Shown one piece after another: positions 36,801 to 42,158 of a stretch of DNA of 64,000 bases. Made by a program: the position numbers and the translations under genes. Source of the DNA: Magnetococcus sp. PR-3 (GTDB taxonomy: Bacteria > Pseudomonadota > Magnetococcia > Magnetococcales > Magnetococcaceae); the NCBI RefSeq assembly GCF_036689865.1, contig NZ_JBAHUQ010000001.1, positions 514,628 to 578,627 of the forward strand. Direction: 5' to 3'. How positions within the stretch are numbered: position 1 is the first letter of the stretch; each line of letters begins with the position of its first letter. Under the pieces are notes generated by a model. It was not told the DNA's origin, did not search any database, and saw only the letters and a list, made by a program, of their open reading frames with translations.

Positions 36801-39473
36801 ATCCGTCTCCCCTCCCCCTGTAAGGGTAATCGCACCACTGTAGGCTAAAATTTCATAGGGATCATCAATACGGATACTCTCACCCACACCACCACTCTGA
36901 ACTGAAGAGCCGGTCATGATAATGTTACCACCAGATGTGGAGGCCAACAGTTGGAAACTGCCAGAGGAGTCCACATCAATACCACGACCATCATAGCCAG
37001 AAGCTGAACCGGTCAGGGTAATGGCTGGATTATAGGTATAGACCGGTGTTGTGATGGTTCCACCACCCCCCCCGCCCACACCACATACGGGATCCATAAC
37101 CGGGTCACAAGCGGGATCCCATGCTGGATCCAAGGTGGGATCCCATGCCGGGTCTGTCGTGGTCACGTAGGTGATGGTATACCCAGGGCTGGTGGATTGA
37201 ATGGAGGTGCCACTACCCCCAAAATAGAGACCTGCGTCATAGGTACCGGTGGAGCTATCATAACTGATGCCCTCAATGGAGACACTACCAGCACCACTAT
37301 TAATGGAGACACTCCCAGATGACCACCCCACCCCCCAAGCCGCCAGACCATCGGTTATGGCTCCGCTGTAGGAGCGACCACGCAGAGTAATATTGCCACC
37401 GTTAGAGCTTAAACTGGCCCCACCATCCAGACGAATACCTTCTGGGGATGAAGTACCATCCACCCCTTCCGCATAGCCGGTTCCACTGCTGTTACCACCA
37501 GCCAGGGTAATATCCGCCGTATGGGTTTGAATAGAGATCCCGTGGCCAAAACTGATCTGCCCTCCGGAGACCCCATCACTGTTGGCGGCCAGCAAAACTG
37601 CCCCGCCACTCTGATCCGAAACACCATCCTGGTTATAATCCCCGGTAATCAGGGAGACCGCAGAGCTGTTGCTGTTAACAATGCTTCGGGCTGCCAGTAG
37701 GGCGATGCCAGCACTGCTGTTTTTTGTACCTAGATCGGCATTGACCTGGACATCCCGCCCCGCTTGCAGGGTAATCGCACCACCAATGTCAATCTCTGCA
37801 TTGATGATCACATCTTGATCGGCGGTCAGTTGTAACCCGCCACTGCCCGTGGCGTTGATGGCTGCATTGACGGTGATATCACCACTATCGGCACCTGCCC
37901 CATAGCTGGTTGTTAGGGAGACGGATGTACCGCTGTTGAGGAGGGATTCAATATCCGTATCGAGAACATTGGAGCTGCCTGATGGAATCCACGTTCCGCC
38001 ACTAAAGTAGCCCCCACTACTCGCGGTCGAAGCGATGATGAGATTATAGGGATCAAAAAGCCACTCACCGGCCTTACCTTGTGGGGCGGCCGCACCACCG
38101 GTTACCCCAGCGGTCTCCAGCGTGTGACCAGAGGTCTCAATACGCCCGCCATCCCCCTCTTTTTCACCACCACGGGCCAATAGCTTGCCCGCAACACGGG
38201 TGATGGAGTCCTGTTTTTTAACATCGGACCACACCACCACCGTACCGCCATCCCCCTGCTCGGTAGCCGAGGCGTTCAGCACAGCCCCAGATTCAACGGT
38301 GGTCCGGGTAGCCTGAAGGGTATCCCCCTGCCCCTGCCAGTCTCCCCCCACCAGGATCTCACCCCCGCCACTTTTACCACGGGCATCAAGCAAGGCTTGA
38401 GATGTGATGGTAACCGACGCTCCAGTCACCTCAACATGGCCACCCTTACCGGTTGTCGAGGAGGCATCCAGCTGGCCACTAACCACTGCGGCCCCCTGCT
38501 CACCCGCATCCACAGTGATGGTATCGGCTTTAATAGCCCCCCCCACCTCGACCAACTGTGGCACACCATCCACCATCACCAACTCGGTCTCTTTGGTATC
38601 GCTGGCTACAACCTGATCTACCAGATCCTGAGCTGATCCAGCCTGGATCAACACCTCACCACCTTCGGCTTCGATCAGGCCACCATTACGAATCAGACTC
38701 TGCAACGCCTCCTTCTCAACCTTTAGAGAGACCAGTTGATTTTCTGCCAAGGTCAGAACAATAGCCTCTCCACTCGCTAAAGCCACCTTGCCCAGCGCTG
38801 CACGAATATGCCCCTCATTGGTTACTTCATTACCCATAAGGGCGACATAGCGACCCGAGAGCGTACCGGCATTGACCACGGCCCCAGAACCAGGCGTGGA
38901 GAAGCGGTAGTTACCATCCATAAAATCCTTATCGGAGAGACTCATGGTGGTGGCCACCAAGCCCTGGACATCCACCCGGGAGCCACGACCAAACAGTACA
39001 CCATTGGGGTTGATCAGGATCACCTGCCCGTTGGCTTTGAGCTGACCAAAAATTTTGGAGGCATCCAACCCCTGTACCCGGTTGAGGGCAATGGCATGGC
39101 TGGAAGGCTGTTTGAAGGTGACACTGGCATGACTGCCAATGTTAAAACGGTCCCAATTCAGAGCCGCCTTGTGACTGCTCTGGTTCACCGTCATGGCAGA
39201 GCCTTCGCTCTGGATGGTCGCCTGCCCTGCGGAGACTTGTCCGCCGGTAGGCAGAGCATGGACTGGGGGTTCTGCCCAACCTAATGACGAGAACCCTAAG
39301 GTACCCGAAAGTGATAAGGCCACCCCCATCAGGCCCGTGGCTAGTGCGTGGCGGCCACGCTGTTTGGAACGTCGATCGACACTGCCCCCCTTAACACGGG
39401 AACGAGCAATCTCCGAGCAGACCACAAAACGCTGCTGCGCATCACTCCAGACAAGTCGATAGATCTTATTCAT
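21873..39473 (-). CDS. giant filamentous-haemagglutinin-like TpsA exoprotein
   Basis: This is a 5866-residue secreted adhesin. It begins with an extended signal peptide (ESPR: MNKIYRLVWS) ending near residue 67, then the two-partner-secretion haemagglutination domain with INPNGVLFG around 150-160. The body is beta-helix: four ~370-440-residue modules in the first half, two related modules further on, and five 69-residue autotransporter-type repeats (TLQVGSGGTSGTLGSG ... NRSDSL). Next come an MBG-like domain near residue 4950, a Ser/Thr/Ala/Glu low-complexity stretch, and about six helical repeats at the C-terminus. DxNxDGxxD loops suggest calcium binding. There is no beta-barrel of its own; the partner TpsB is encoded 14 bp upstream. 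Cysteines are few and mostly paired (CX7C, CX5C). A ribosome site (GGTGGA) precedes the ATG. Confidence 0.93.
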   Translation of the reverse strand: MNKIYRLVWSDAQQRFVVCSEIARSRVKGGSVDRRSKQRGRHALATGLMGVALSLSGTLGFSSLGWAEPPVHALPTGGQVSAGQATIQSEGSAMTVNQSSHKAALNWDRFNIGSHASVTFKQPSSHAIALNRVQGLDASKIFGQLKANGQVILINPNGVLFGRGSRVDVQGLVATTMSLSDKDFMDGNYRFSTPGSGAVVNAGTLSGRYVALMGNEVTNEGHIRAALGKVALASGEAIVLTLAENQLVSLKVEKEALQSLIRNGGLIEAEGGEVLIQAGSAQDLVDQVVASDTKETELVMVDGVPQLVEVGGAIKADTITVDAGEQGAAVVSGQLDASSTTGKGGHVEVTGASVTITSQALLDARGKSGGGEILVGGDWQGQGDTLQATRTTVESGAVLNASATEQGDGGTVVVWSDVKKQDSITRVAGKLLARGGEKEGDGGRIETSGHTLETAGVTGGAAAPQGKAGEWLFDPYNLIIASTASSGGYFSGGTWIPSGSSNVLDTDIESLLNSGTSVSLTTSYGAGADSGDITVNAAINATGSGGLQLTADQDVIINAEIDIGGAITLQAGRDVQVNADLGTKNSSAGIALLAARSIVNSNSSAVSLITGDYNQDGVSDQSGGAVLLAANSDGVSGGQISFGHGISIQTHTADITLAGGNSSGTGYAEGVDGTSSPEGIRLDGGASLSSNGGNITLRGRSYSGAITDGLAAWGVGWSSGSVSINSGAGSVSIEGISYDSSTGTYDAGLYFGGSGTSIQSTSPGYTITYVTTTDPAWDPTLDPAWDPACDPVMDPVCGVGGGGGGTITTPVYTYNPAITLTGSASGYDGRGIDVDSSGSFQLLASTSGGNIIMTGSSVQSGGVGESIRIDDPYEILAYSGAITLTGGGETDTELEINQTGYIGGKTGSSVNSSYSYITIQSDKFDLTVAPTLQTYGGVSVTPFSGRFGQTLYTSWFDTASQSLTSFTLGHGSNSSNIVVDEAITASSSVALYGGLIDVNQSITGGSITLSGQNLTIDGNLTTQYGAYSISLLASESISGSSSVTMVTGDSNLDGVPDYSGGSVLLAANTDGVAGGQIRFTSGLNIQTLGGSITLAGGNSVGSGYAEGTSDLTAEGIRIEGGVTLASKGGNIIMRGRSLNGAITNGHGAWGVGWFSGSTSIDSGSGTVTIVGETYDSSMGTYDTGIYFGGTGTSIASAYNGGASLAAITLTGTAQGNDTYGIQANSSGAFKLHATGTSGITLTSTNTRSAGVGDNLVFQDPYEILASSGDINLNLAGETGSWLYIADNGYIGAKAGTVVTSSSSSFTLRADNYQFNGYTPYLNSSGAWNWLPSSSSTSFSSAVRTQWFSTSGQSFGPVTIGTSGNTQDVYLDSNLTSSGHITVYGGDVHVNGNLSTTLSGAGIGLYAAGDIKNSNSSAISLITGDSNSDGAPDQSGGQVLMAANTDGANGGQIRFASGLTIKTLGGNITLGGGDFSASGYAEGVANATAEGIRIEGGVTIASSGGNIVMRGKSLSSAISNGNGAWGIGWYAGSTSIDSGSGTITLDGYSYDSSTNSYDAGLYFGGSGTTITSAYGGVSGSCDMLIDPACIPTTSYGTAISLSGTGQGYNTVGIHAKSSGSLKVHATGTGGITMNAFNTRSNSVGYNFAFQDPFEILAASGNISLVGGGETGTIFYATSGGDVGAKAGTSLTSSSSNITIQSDNYTLSGGAPAVTTSGAWNWLPGSGSTSFGESVSTSWFDLSGASPSSITIGLSTNSQDVTLNSTLSVAGSVTVYGHDIDVTGNLTRSGAYESYMRFEGQGTVEVTGDITSTTGRTHLVFLSDSNDDGTGRVKLENNTLTTLGGGVWIGGNHNSHGLGTSWTPYSGGVALTVGDGYSVNPSGWGVAAYLTGTTILTGGGNLSVYGYADSTNGNWSNGVDVRKTTITTAGGAVTLKGIHNVTSGTASYAKGINIVDDSTISTGAGHLSIDGELASTTRYTRGVGVWIGTSMPYSSSTGNVTLSSTTGNISITGVQSSTHTSTWGNGLGIRTYGGDDVTLSSTTGNIVLTGDAVDGGATHVGMHIRNYSNSSIISTTTDGGDITLSSSGPYTDASGYGLRLNARDVSNANIIVGDANSGNITFLSDDLTTGITNSGSASNTGLISVAGTGALSIRSRSGTTFGEALTLPDEYIFGSTFSSISIGDSTNNHDVIFYTDLTAYGPITIYGRTIDQNNANLTTRNSGAGISLMATASIFSTASGSVSIITGDSNLDGTPDQSGGDVLLTSNTDGIGLGLIYFSNGLNLQTLGGDITLAGGDASGSGYATGATTSFGAGITLMGNTTIASNGGNILMRGQSLSGAVLTSNPAWGVGWDSGSMDISAGSGTITLDGYSYATASNHYDSGLYFGGAGTTMTSSYTPGSCDSVANPACTPPSATAISLSGISQGYDPHGIIALSSGSFKVHATGVGGGIDITANSTRSNGVGENLNIHDSYEILAVSGAINIFGGGEANTWMNLAAAGYIGSKAGSSITASSSDITIRSDQYEVAANATLQTSGHFNWQPSTTSTAFGEEIYSSWFDASGSTLSSVTIGSASNTVHDVNINSAYTFSGALTAYGEDVIISANMTQSGTGDILITASGSSNPGIQLNSGVTISKTAGIGTLTLKSNSRLNLYGDITVSGTASLHTILWSDHANNQHGGMGINGNITTNGGHVWIGGSNSTNGTTTWNGLTVGDGPSVGHASYNHNALDLNSSTITTSGGDVMIWAGSGADVNTHINGIALDGASTITTGTGDVVLIADAIKNYANSGTLTLNSAGHLYLASDNNSFGAQDFDLRGTVSSDNLSTTLGDGISDNRYLILNTLSGLSGLTIGNYSGTGLAGDTVYSSFLNTANTVNLATDLTLAGPLSVYGNIISVHNAINTTAGGAAGDVLLKTDDQVIIINADITTGGGDVILWSNSNNNRSNSGLTTTDAQIELASGVDIASSGGKIVMAGGLDTDGDGVPDGYTYRGSSGTEYRAGVRLGYMDAASGTSLVSLNSGGGDIILRGETANQGDNPGLSSGPNLLIDSGTGTIVMEGKSSHGHGIELSYGQVPNYAITSASTSPNAISITGLTSASSSGYMGLWLANATSGNILIQSTAATGGGVSLTGQATVSTEGLGLVTAGSVSSDMTLQVLSNHGDITLNGTSTNNDDDIILLGEVYLGSRASSTAVQGVTPSVTTSSANVIVNSDDITTTAGDTTHFNTTGSVTIQPVAGSFETQLDTTQMSFGSGLTGLTLGSATNLADILLGSATTIAGPLNVLGNTLTVTNTIDTSAGGASGDVLLKTLNGAINQQGDITTSGGDVILWANSNTHTSGTAQAHILLSAGVDIATGGGKIVLAGGSDANTDGIPDGYAYYGGSSSYNAGVRLGPTDGSSTTPVTLVSGGGDILVRGESRNSVYAPGVDTMGYLKIDSGSGTLTIDGKSDSSDGVLFAHQQQPNYVLSSSSSSASAISITGLTTASGLRGVWFGDGGQYLIQSTASSGGGIDITGTSVNMTAVDFFLGTTAATGVGQILSNSGTISVTGSNSSGHDDVTLSAALYLGNRANSTAIQGVTPLVTASTANVVFNTDDITSVVGASTTISTTGTLTLQPLTSNFETAVDLAAFNYGTSITGLTLGKSTTTSADITLGAVDIDGALTLYGGNLTLSGMVDTSGGGQAGDVRLYAAGSINQNATISTAGGNVVLWANRDGLNGGGITQSSGAIATGGGGVWMGGGSGSTSWTPYTGFSGPGGITTIQVGNGFAESPTVGADPNWSTGIYLYGDGVNTGGGNFWGAGRSTRSVANSYGFYQRGTSLGGNAEINTGGGHTTMKGDITAASNTATAAGLWMHDAQLLTSGGNVELEGTTSVANVFGLKLSTDITTSGMLTLRGGPVKVANGVSIFTSNTTQGSLVLELVEGSDLSGTLRTAGSVNFEVDGSLSIGGSGADQNIDSSVFTGMTSDQGFYFGGATTDSIQVDTALDLSGQSVVFQTTGTFTQNAAIKAGTVTLDGGAINLNNSGNDFDTLVVSNISSLTVVDSDGFTLGDGTTATSMSGAVDLTSSSGDITVASDVSGSSININTSGGTVNVNKALTSSGGAISLTGSTVNLSAGVDTSSSTTSGDITITATDLTGSGGVTLDNADLVLDISNSGTVDGVIAGASTVTVQGGGVVKWTAANTFTGSTTISSGTLQVGDGGTTGTLGSGAVTNNGTLTTNRSDSLTLDNVISGTGSFEQSGSGTTTLSGSNSYSGTTTITSGTLQVGTGGTSGSLGSGAVVNSSALITNRSDSLTLDNAISGTGTLEQKGSGTTVLSGANSYSGTTTINSGILQVGSGGTSGTLGSGSVVNSGGLITNRSDSLTLDNAISGTGTLEQAGSGTTVLSGSNSYSGSTTITSGTLQVGSGGTSGTLGSGAVVNSSALITNRSDSLTLDNAISGTGTLEQKGSGTTVLSGANSYSGTTTITSGTLQVGSGGTSGTLGSGAVANNSTLSLNRSDSLSLGNTISGSGGLDMEGSGTTTLSGDNSFSGTTTVQSGTLAISHDNALGTTTGSTQVSSGATLAISGGLSVGESMQIAGSGVSSSGALSFGSDNNTVSGTLTLSGSATVVGGSGSQTLSGAIDGAYDLEVQSTGSWTQSGDVGATTPLTGFKVAAAGGSTAIDLGGTLNVSGKVDMAAGSVSMSTSQNSFGSLAMDTQSLTLAAGVSIASTSTTSGALSLYVDNLTLGGNNTISSASNMVYTPDNSTDSLVVGGSSSIVTTDLLEILDVPALYFGDSSHSGGVAMDGALDLSGQNLVFETTGSVSQTGSLIADKVGFKGGSVNLSSSSNQVGTIAAEDVTTLNVISSSGFTVGSVNPTGVDASGAVSLVASSGDITLSENISATSVVVDAQAGEVLTSGSPTVTATSGNVVFYAGTVAGSSGVTAMASQGNYRYNSSSSASNYTTALNSTGTYVVYREQPSLTITADSQTIYFSETPETYTYTVANLQNSDAESSVITTSATIAGGGTTVGVFDLTPSGAVDALGYAITYATGTLTVQALPSSPTSSDIPTISSASESSTDASNASSTDSGSTSTALAGQEPGTMSVSTDADGGLPIGGGGSSLATLDTNTTSTSTASATTTDSATTATAQSSASTVESTSTAASTSTSVAESTSTAESTSTSVADSSASTVESTSTSVADSSASTAESTSTSVADSSASTAESTSTAESTSTSVADSSASTAESTSAAESTSTSVADSSASTAESTSAAESTSTSVADSSASTAESTSTAESTSTAESTSTAESTSTAESTSTAESTSTADSNTSTADSSSAAADGSATEAASSSASTPSESLTVASLSPDMVGAGDADTLAGAEGSSGSTDGMAEQNASPVDSSSTGEAVASDASGADSTASASAATAEAAVQSASSSLAGGGDVAASLASLASSQVEAAMAAGMDSQEAAQAQEAHSTVVAALLASGVSMNEAIARANSVLQDQIASQTPQTQSASVAAAAAGGDLGSSLQSLSSAETDAGAEAFEQVLAAALARGQSFTQALATANQAASQSDAMGQQPTSTSSQLASDASSLLEGRSEAFSKSLTALLARGVDAKEALVRAEAMAAQEKALAAQSSCRGGQGCNMSDQLASGDLSWLPKGGRGSTMDKAIMAGLARGLSVSESVTQALEIEKQEKAAIEMDRKSPSASFASGEINLKENRSLAFDRTVAKALQKGLTPKQAMELAEEVEAQSKTESTPEQTLASALASGEGVQKVLETQGRGPTFDKALSHALTRGKSLTDALAYAHKVQEASSMRMSVFKQTPQYQSAAPPLSVTMVDGKALPRWVRFDAATGDVVIYDVPEGGLPLLVSVELADGNKVNVEIHEGQQVVTQNTGNQ
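22080..23300 (-). repeat. C-terminal helical repeats of TpsA
   Basis: This segment encodes about six divergent ~60-90-residue units built round the pattern ALARGxSxxxAlxxA (for example ALARGQSFTQALATA, LLARGVDAKEALVRA, GLARGLSVSESVTQA, ALTRGKSLTDALAYA), each preceded by an L-x-SG-rich linker. They are predicted helical, unlike the beta-helix body, and are not a family I recognise. A CX5C pair lies between units, near 22640-22665. Confidence 0.7.
23580..24110 (-). repeat. 18-bp and 63-bp tandem repeats coding a Ser/Thr-rich stalk
   Basis: Near-identical 18-bp units coding STSTAE occur about six times in a row around 23590-23700. They are followed by 63-bp units (for example from 23704 and 23767) coding STAESTSTSVADSSA-type sequence. 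All unit lengths are multiples of three, so length change would keep the frame. The product is an extended Ser/Thr/Ala/Glu-rich linker of about 180 residues between the beta-helix and the C-terminal helical part. Confidence 0.85.
25865..26965 (-). repeat. five 69-residue autotransporter-associated beta-strand repeats
   Basis: Five tandem ~207-bp units each code TLQVGxGGTSGTLGSG, NRSDSLTLDN, ISGTG and TTxLSGxNSYSG blocks, the pattern of passenger-associated beta-strand repeats in autotransporter and TpsA adhesins. The DNA of neighbouring units is nearly identical, a sign of recent duplication or gene conversion. Confidence 0.85.
28700..30760 (-). repeat. two ~1.2-kb beta-helix modules in TpsA
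   Basis: Two similar modules each run GGASGDVLLKT or its equivalent, GGDVILWxNSN, a calcium-type loop (DTDGDGVPDGY or DANTDGIPDGY), AGVRLG, GGGDIxxRGE, IDSGxGTxxxxGKS and PNYxxxSxSxSxxAISITGLT. They are distinct from, but built like, the four modules nearer the N-terminus. Confidence 0.7.
31700..37760 (-). repeat. four ~1.1-1.3-kb beta-helix modules in TpsA
   Basis: Copies begin near 37745, 36425, 35300 and 32830. Each contains a SAGI-type strand block, a ITGDxNxDGxxDQSGG loop, LLAANTDG, a LAGGxxxGSGYAEG block, an RGxSLxGAI block, WGVGWxSGS, and GLYFGGxGTxxxS, followed in three copies by a CX7C loop. Copies two and three are adjacent; about 1.3 kb of other beta-helix sequence separates three and four. 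Confidence 0.8.
37083..37160 (-). repeat. 12-bp tandem repeat coding DPxx tetrapeptides
   Basis: Six consecutive units of 12 bp, each starting with GGATCC/GGGTC-type sequence on the plus strand, code DPAW DPTL DPAW DPAC DPVM DPVC on the minus strand. The two cysteines fall in the last units and form the CX7C loop of the first large module. A run of glycines follows. Confidence 0.85.
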
Positions 39474-39487
39474 TCAATCCACCCACT

Positions 39488-41185
39488 CTAAAAAGGCATG
39501 GTGAGCTTCGTCCAAAGACGGAGCTTCTGTTTTTTGCCATCGGCATCATTGCCATCAGAATCCCGCCCGCCATTGAGGCCAATACGGGTGGCCGCAACCG
39601 AGGAGAGCATTACATTCTTGTATAGAGCCCAGTTTACGCCAATACCCACGCCATGCAGATAATAACGATTGCCGATATGGGTAGATCCTGCATTCCAATT
39701 CGCCCAAGGAGAGTGGTTGACCTGAATCCAACCATGATCGTAAAACACAAAGCCCTGCAATTTAGACATCAATGGATGCCGCAACTCCACGGTACTTTGA
39801 ACACCATGATCCCCAGATCCCTCACCCGGAGGATAGGCCCGCAAACCGCTGGAACCCCCCAGCGAAAACTTCTCGGCGGAGACCAAATTCTGCATCGCAT
39901 ACTGCCCCTTGATCGAAAGCCACAATTGGCTTTTATCGCCAACCTGCTGTAAACGACTATAAGAGACACCTAACTTGGCATAATCATTGGGCGCATTGGA
40001 TGTAGAGGAGATCACAGAATGAGTGACCTTACCCACATAAAGGTTACTCCCCAGGGTATTGGAACCGCCCCCCTTCCAACCATCGGACCAGTTACTGGAG
40101 AGCCCAGCATTGGCGGAATCCATACGCCGTTTGGAGTAGACCGAGGTACCAATCTCATCCAGAAAAAAACGCCTGGAGAGCTCCAATGTTCCATCCAGCT
40201 TTTGTCCACCCGCAAGATGCATAGGCTGGGATAAAGTCAAGGTCAGGGACTCAGCAATACCGGCCGGGGTCGGCACGGTAGAGGGCACCACATAGTCCAT
40301 CCACATATAGCTGCCACTTAACCGCGCGCCATCTGGACGCAAGGGGATGGAAACCTTACCAGTGTAGACATTGGTGTTGCTTTGACGGGTGAGGTTCAGC
40401 CCGAGCTGTTCCCCCAGCCCCAAAAAGCTATCGACCGTCGCCGCACCGGTACCCCGCCACTGGCCGGAGCTTTTGGAACCATAGTTATCCAGGGTGGCAC
40501 TGCCACTAAGCAGGGGCGTATTGGCCATACGCACCACCACATCGGTATCCCCTTCTTTTTCACCGGACTTCAACACCATCGCTGCCGTAACACCGGGCAC
40601 ATCATCCAGGGTTTTAATTGCCTTTTTCATGGCTTCTGGACTAAACAACCCCTTTTGAGGTTGACCATGTCGCACCAACCATTGCGCGATACCACTGTAC
40701 AGACGCAGCCGCTCCTCCTTATGCTCAATGGTAACCGCCCCCAGGTGCGCCTCAACAATACGCATGGTCAACGTGCCCTCACCCAGCTTCTGGGCAGGCA
40801 GGGTCACTTTGGCCCACATACCATGCTTTCGATAGTGGTTGGCGATCAACTTGGTGAGCTGCTTGAGCCCAGCCATGGTATATTTCTGCCCCATATAGGG
40901 GGCGAGGATGCTCTGCAGCACCTCCTCGACAAAGGAGGCATTACCTTCAAAGCGAACCTGTTGAATGTTAACACCAGCATCACCAGGGCCAGCAGGCGCC
41001 ACCTCTAATTTTTCAGCCGGCTTTTTCTCCGGCTTGGCCACAGGCACAGGCTGTGCAGCACGCTCCAGTTTTTGGTGCTCACGCAGCAACGAACCCGCAT
41101 CTGGCGTGGCCTGGGCGTTCACCGAACCAGACCATACGCACAGCAGGGCACCGAGTACTATGCCTGTGTTAACCTTACGGCTCAC
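39488..41185 (-). CDS. TpsB outer-membrane transporter (FhaC/ShlB family)
   Basis: The 565-residue protein has a signal peptide (cleavage near SVNA-QA, about residue 24), a proline/lysine-rich linker, POTRA domains (about 72-230; the VRFEGN and LxQLTKLIANHYRKHG blocks are typical), and a 16-strand-type barrel. The barrel contains FSLGGSSGLRAYP near residue 440, matching the conserved L6 loop motif in which the arginine is essential. It threads the TpsA protein through the outer membrane. The gene starts with GTG at 41185 after a GGGGAGAG ribosome site and is followed 14 bp later by the giant TpsA gene, the normal TpsB-TpsA order. Confidence 0.94.
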   Translation of the reverse strand: MSRKVNTGIVLGALLCVWSGSVNAQATPDAGSLLREHQKLERAAQPVPVAKPEKKPAEKLEVAPAGPGDAGVNIQQVRFEGNASFVEEVLQSILAPYMGQKYTMAGLKQLTKLIANHYRKHGMWAKVTLPAQKLGEGTLTMRIVEAHLGAVTIEHKEERLRLYSGIAQWLVRHGQPQKGLFSPEAMKKAIKTLDDVPGVTAAMVLKSGEKEGDTDVVVRMANTPLLSGSATLDNYGSKSSGQWRGTGAATVDSFLGLGEQLGLNLTRQSNTNVYTGKVSIPLRPDGARLSGSYMWMDYVVPSTVPTPAGIAESLTLTLSQPMHLAGGQKLDGTLELSRRFFLDEIGTSVYSKRRMDSANAGLSSNWSDGWKGGGSNTLGSNLYVGKVTHSVISSTSNAPNDYAKLGVSYSRLQQVGDKSQLWLSIKGQYAMQNLVSAEKFSLGGSSGLRAYPPGEGSGDHGVQSTVELRHPLMSKLQGFVFYDHGWIQVNHSPWANWNAGSTHIGNRYYLHGVGIGVNWALYKNVMLSSVAATRIGLNGGRDSDGNDADGKKQKLRLWTKLTMPF

Positions 41186-41246
41186 AGCACTCTCCCCCCC
41201 CCAGACACATAGAATATTTCATTCATCGCCACGCCCCAACACACCG

Positions 41247-42131
41247 TTACTTCAAAGGTTTGTCGTTAGGGTTGAGGTAGAGCTCTTTGTTCAGTTTATC
41301 CAACTGAACATTGGCACTACGTCCATAGGGTGGAATGGGGTTGGCAAACCACTGGTTGAACAGCTTTTCCATCTCCCCATTTTTCATCATGCTGGCGATG
41401 GTCTCATCGGCAATTTTTTTAATCGCCTTATCACCCTTGGGCAACATACAGGCATAGCCAGAGGCGTTGGTACCCAGCGGATAGACCACATAGGGGGAGG
41501 CATCCTTGATACGCAACATTTCACGGGTAACCAAACCCAGGTTGGAGAACAGAGCATCCGCTCGCCCCTCCTGCAAAGCCTGCATGGCTCTTGGGTTATT
41601 CTGCTCTTCAACCAGAATGATATTACCTAGCTTTTTCGCATTTTTAACGTTGCGGCTACCCGCCACCACCGCAACACGCTTGCCGATCAGATCTTGGGCA
41701 GATTTAATGCCACTATCTGCACGGGTGGCAAAGGCATTGGAAGAGACAAAAAAGGTGTTGGAAAAACCCACATGCTTTTCACGCTTGCGTTTATGCGAAG
41801 TACTGGTGCACTCCACATCCACCACATTGGCCGCCACCAACGACATACGGGTGGAGACCGTCATGGGGTTCCAGCGAATGGTCAGCTTGTCCAGTTTCAA
41901 ATGTTTCTGAATGGCCGCAGCGATACGCTTACTGATGGCCACCCCAAACCCACGCTGCCCCGTATTATCCAGGTAGCTGTAGGGAATGCCGGTTTCATAG
42001 TATCCCATCACAATGGTTTTATGCTTTTGGATACGCTGCAACCGCCCGGTCATGGTCGAATCCTCCGCGGCCTGTGCAGCCATCGGCCATGCCAAGAGCA
42101 CCCCAAACACCAGCGCAATCAACTTTTTCAT
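41247..42131 (-). CDS. orphan family-3 (amino-acid type) solute-binding protein
   Basis: This is a 294-residue periplasmic protein from the ATG at 42131, which has GGAG six bases upstream; starts a few codons earlier are less well supported. It has a clear signal peptide (cleavage near AQA-AE), then the SBP_bac_3 fold: IVMGYYETGIPYSYLDNTG, GFGVAISKRIAAAI, and the second-lobe blocks IGKRVAVVAGSRN and EGRADALFSN. Homologues such as GltI bind polar amino acids for ABC uptake. No ABC permease or ATPase gene is nearby. It sits between the M50-HlyD gene and the TpsB gene in the adhesin operon, suggesting a sensing or chaperone-like role rather than uptake. Confidence 0.88.
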   Translation of the reverse strand: MKKLIALVFGVLLAWPMAAQAAEDSTMTGRLQRIQKHKTIVMGYYETGIPYSYLDNTGQRGFGVAISKRIAAAIQKHLKLDKLTIRWNPMTVSTRMSLVAANVVDVECTSTSHKRKREKHVGFSNTFFVSSNAFATRADSGIKSAQDLIGKRVAVVAGSRNVKNAKKLGNIILVEEQNNPRAMQALQEGRADALFSNLGLVTREMLRIKDASPYVVYPLGTNASGYACMLPKGDKAIKKIADETIASMMKNGEMEKLFNQWFANPIPPYGRSANVQLDKLNKELYLNPNDKPLK

Positions 42132-42158
42132 GATGTACTCCATCCTACTCAACACAGG

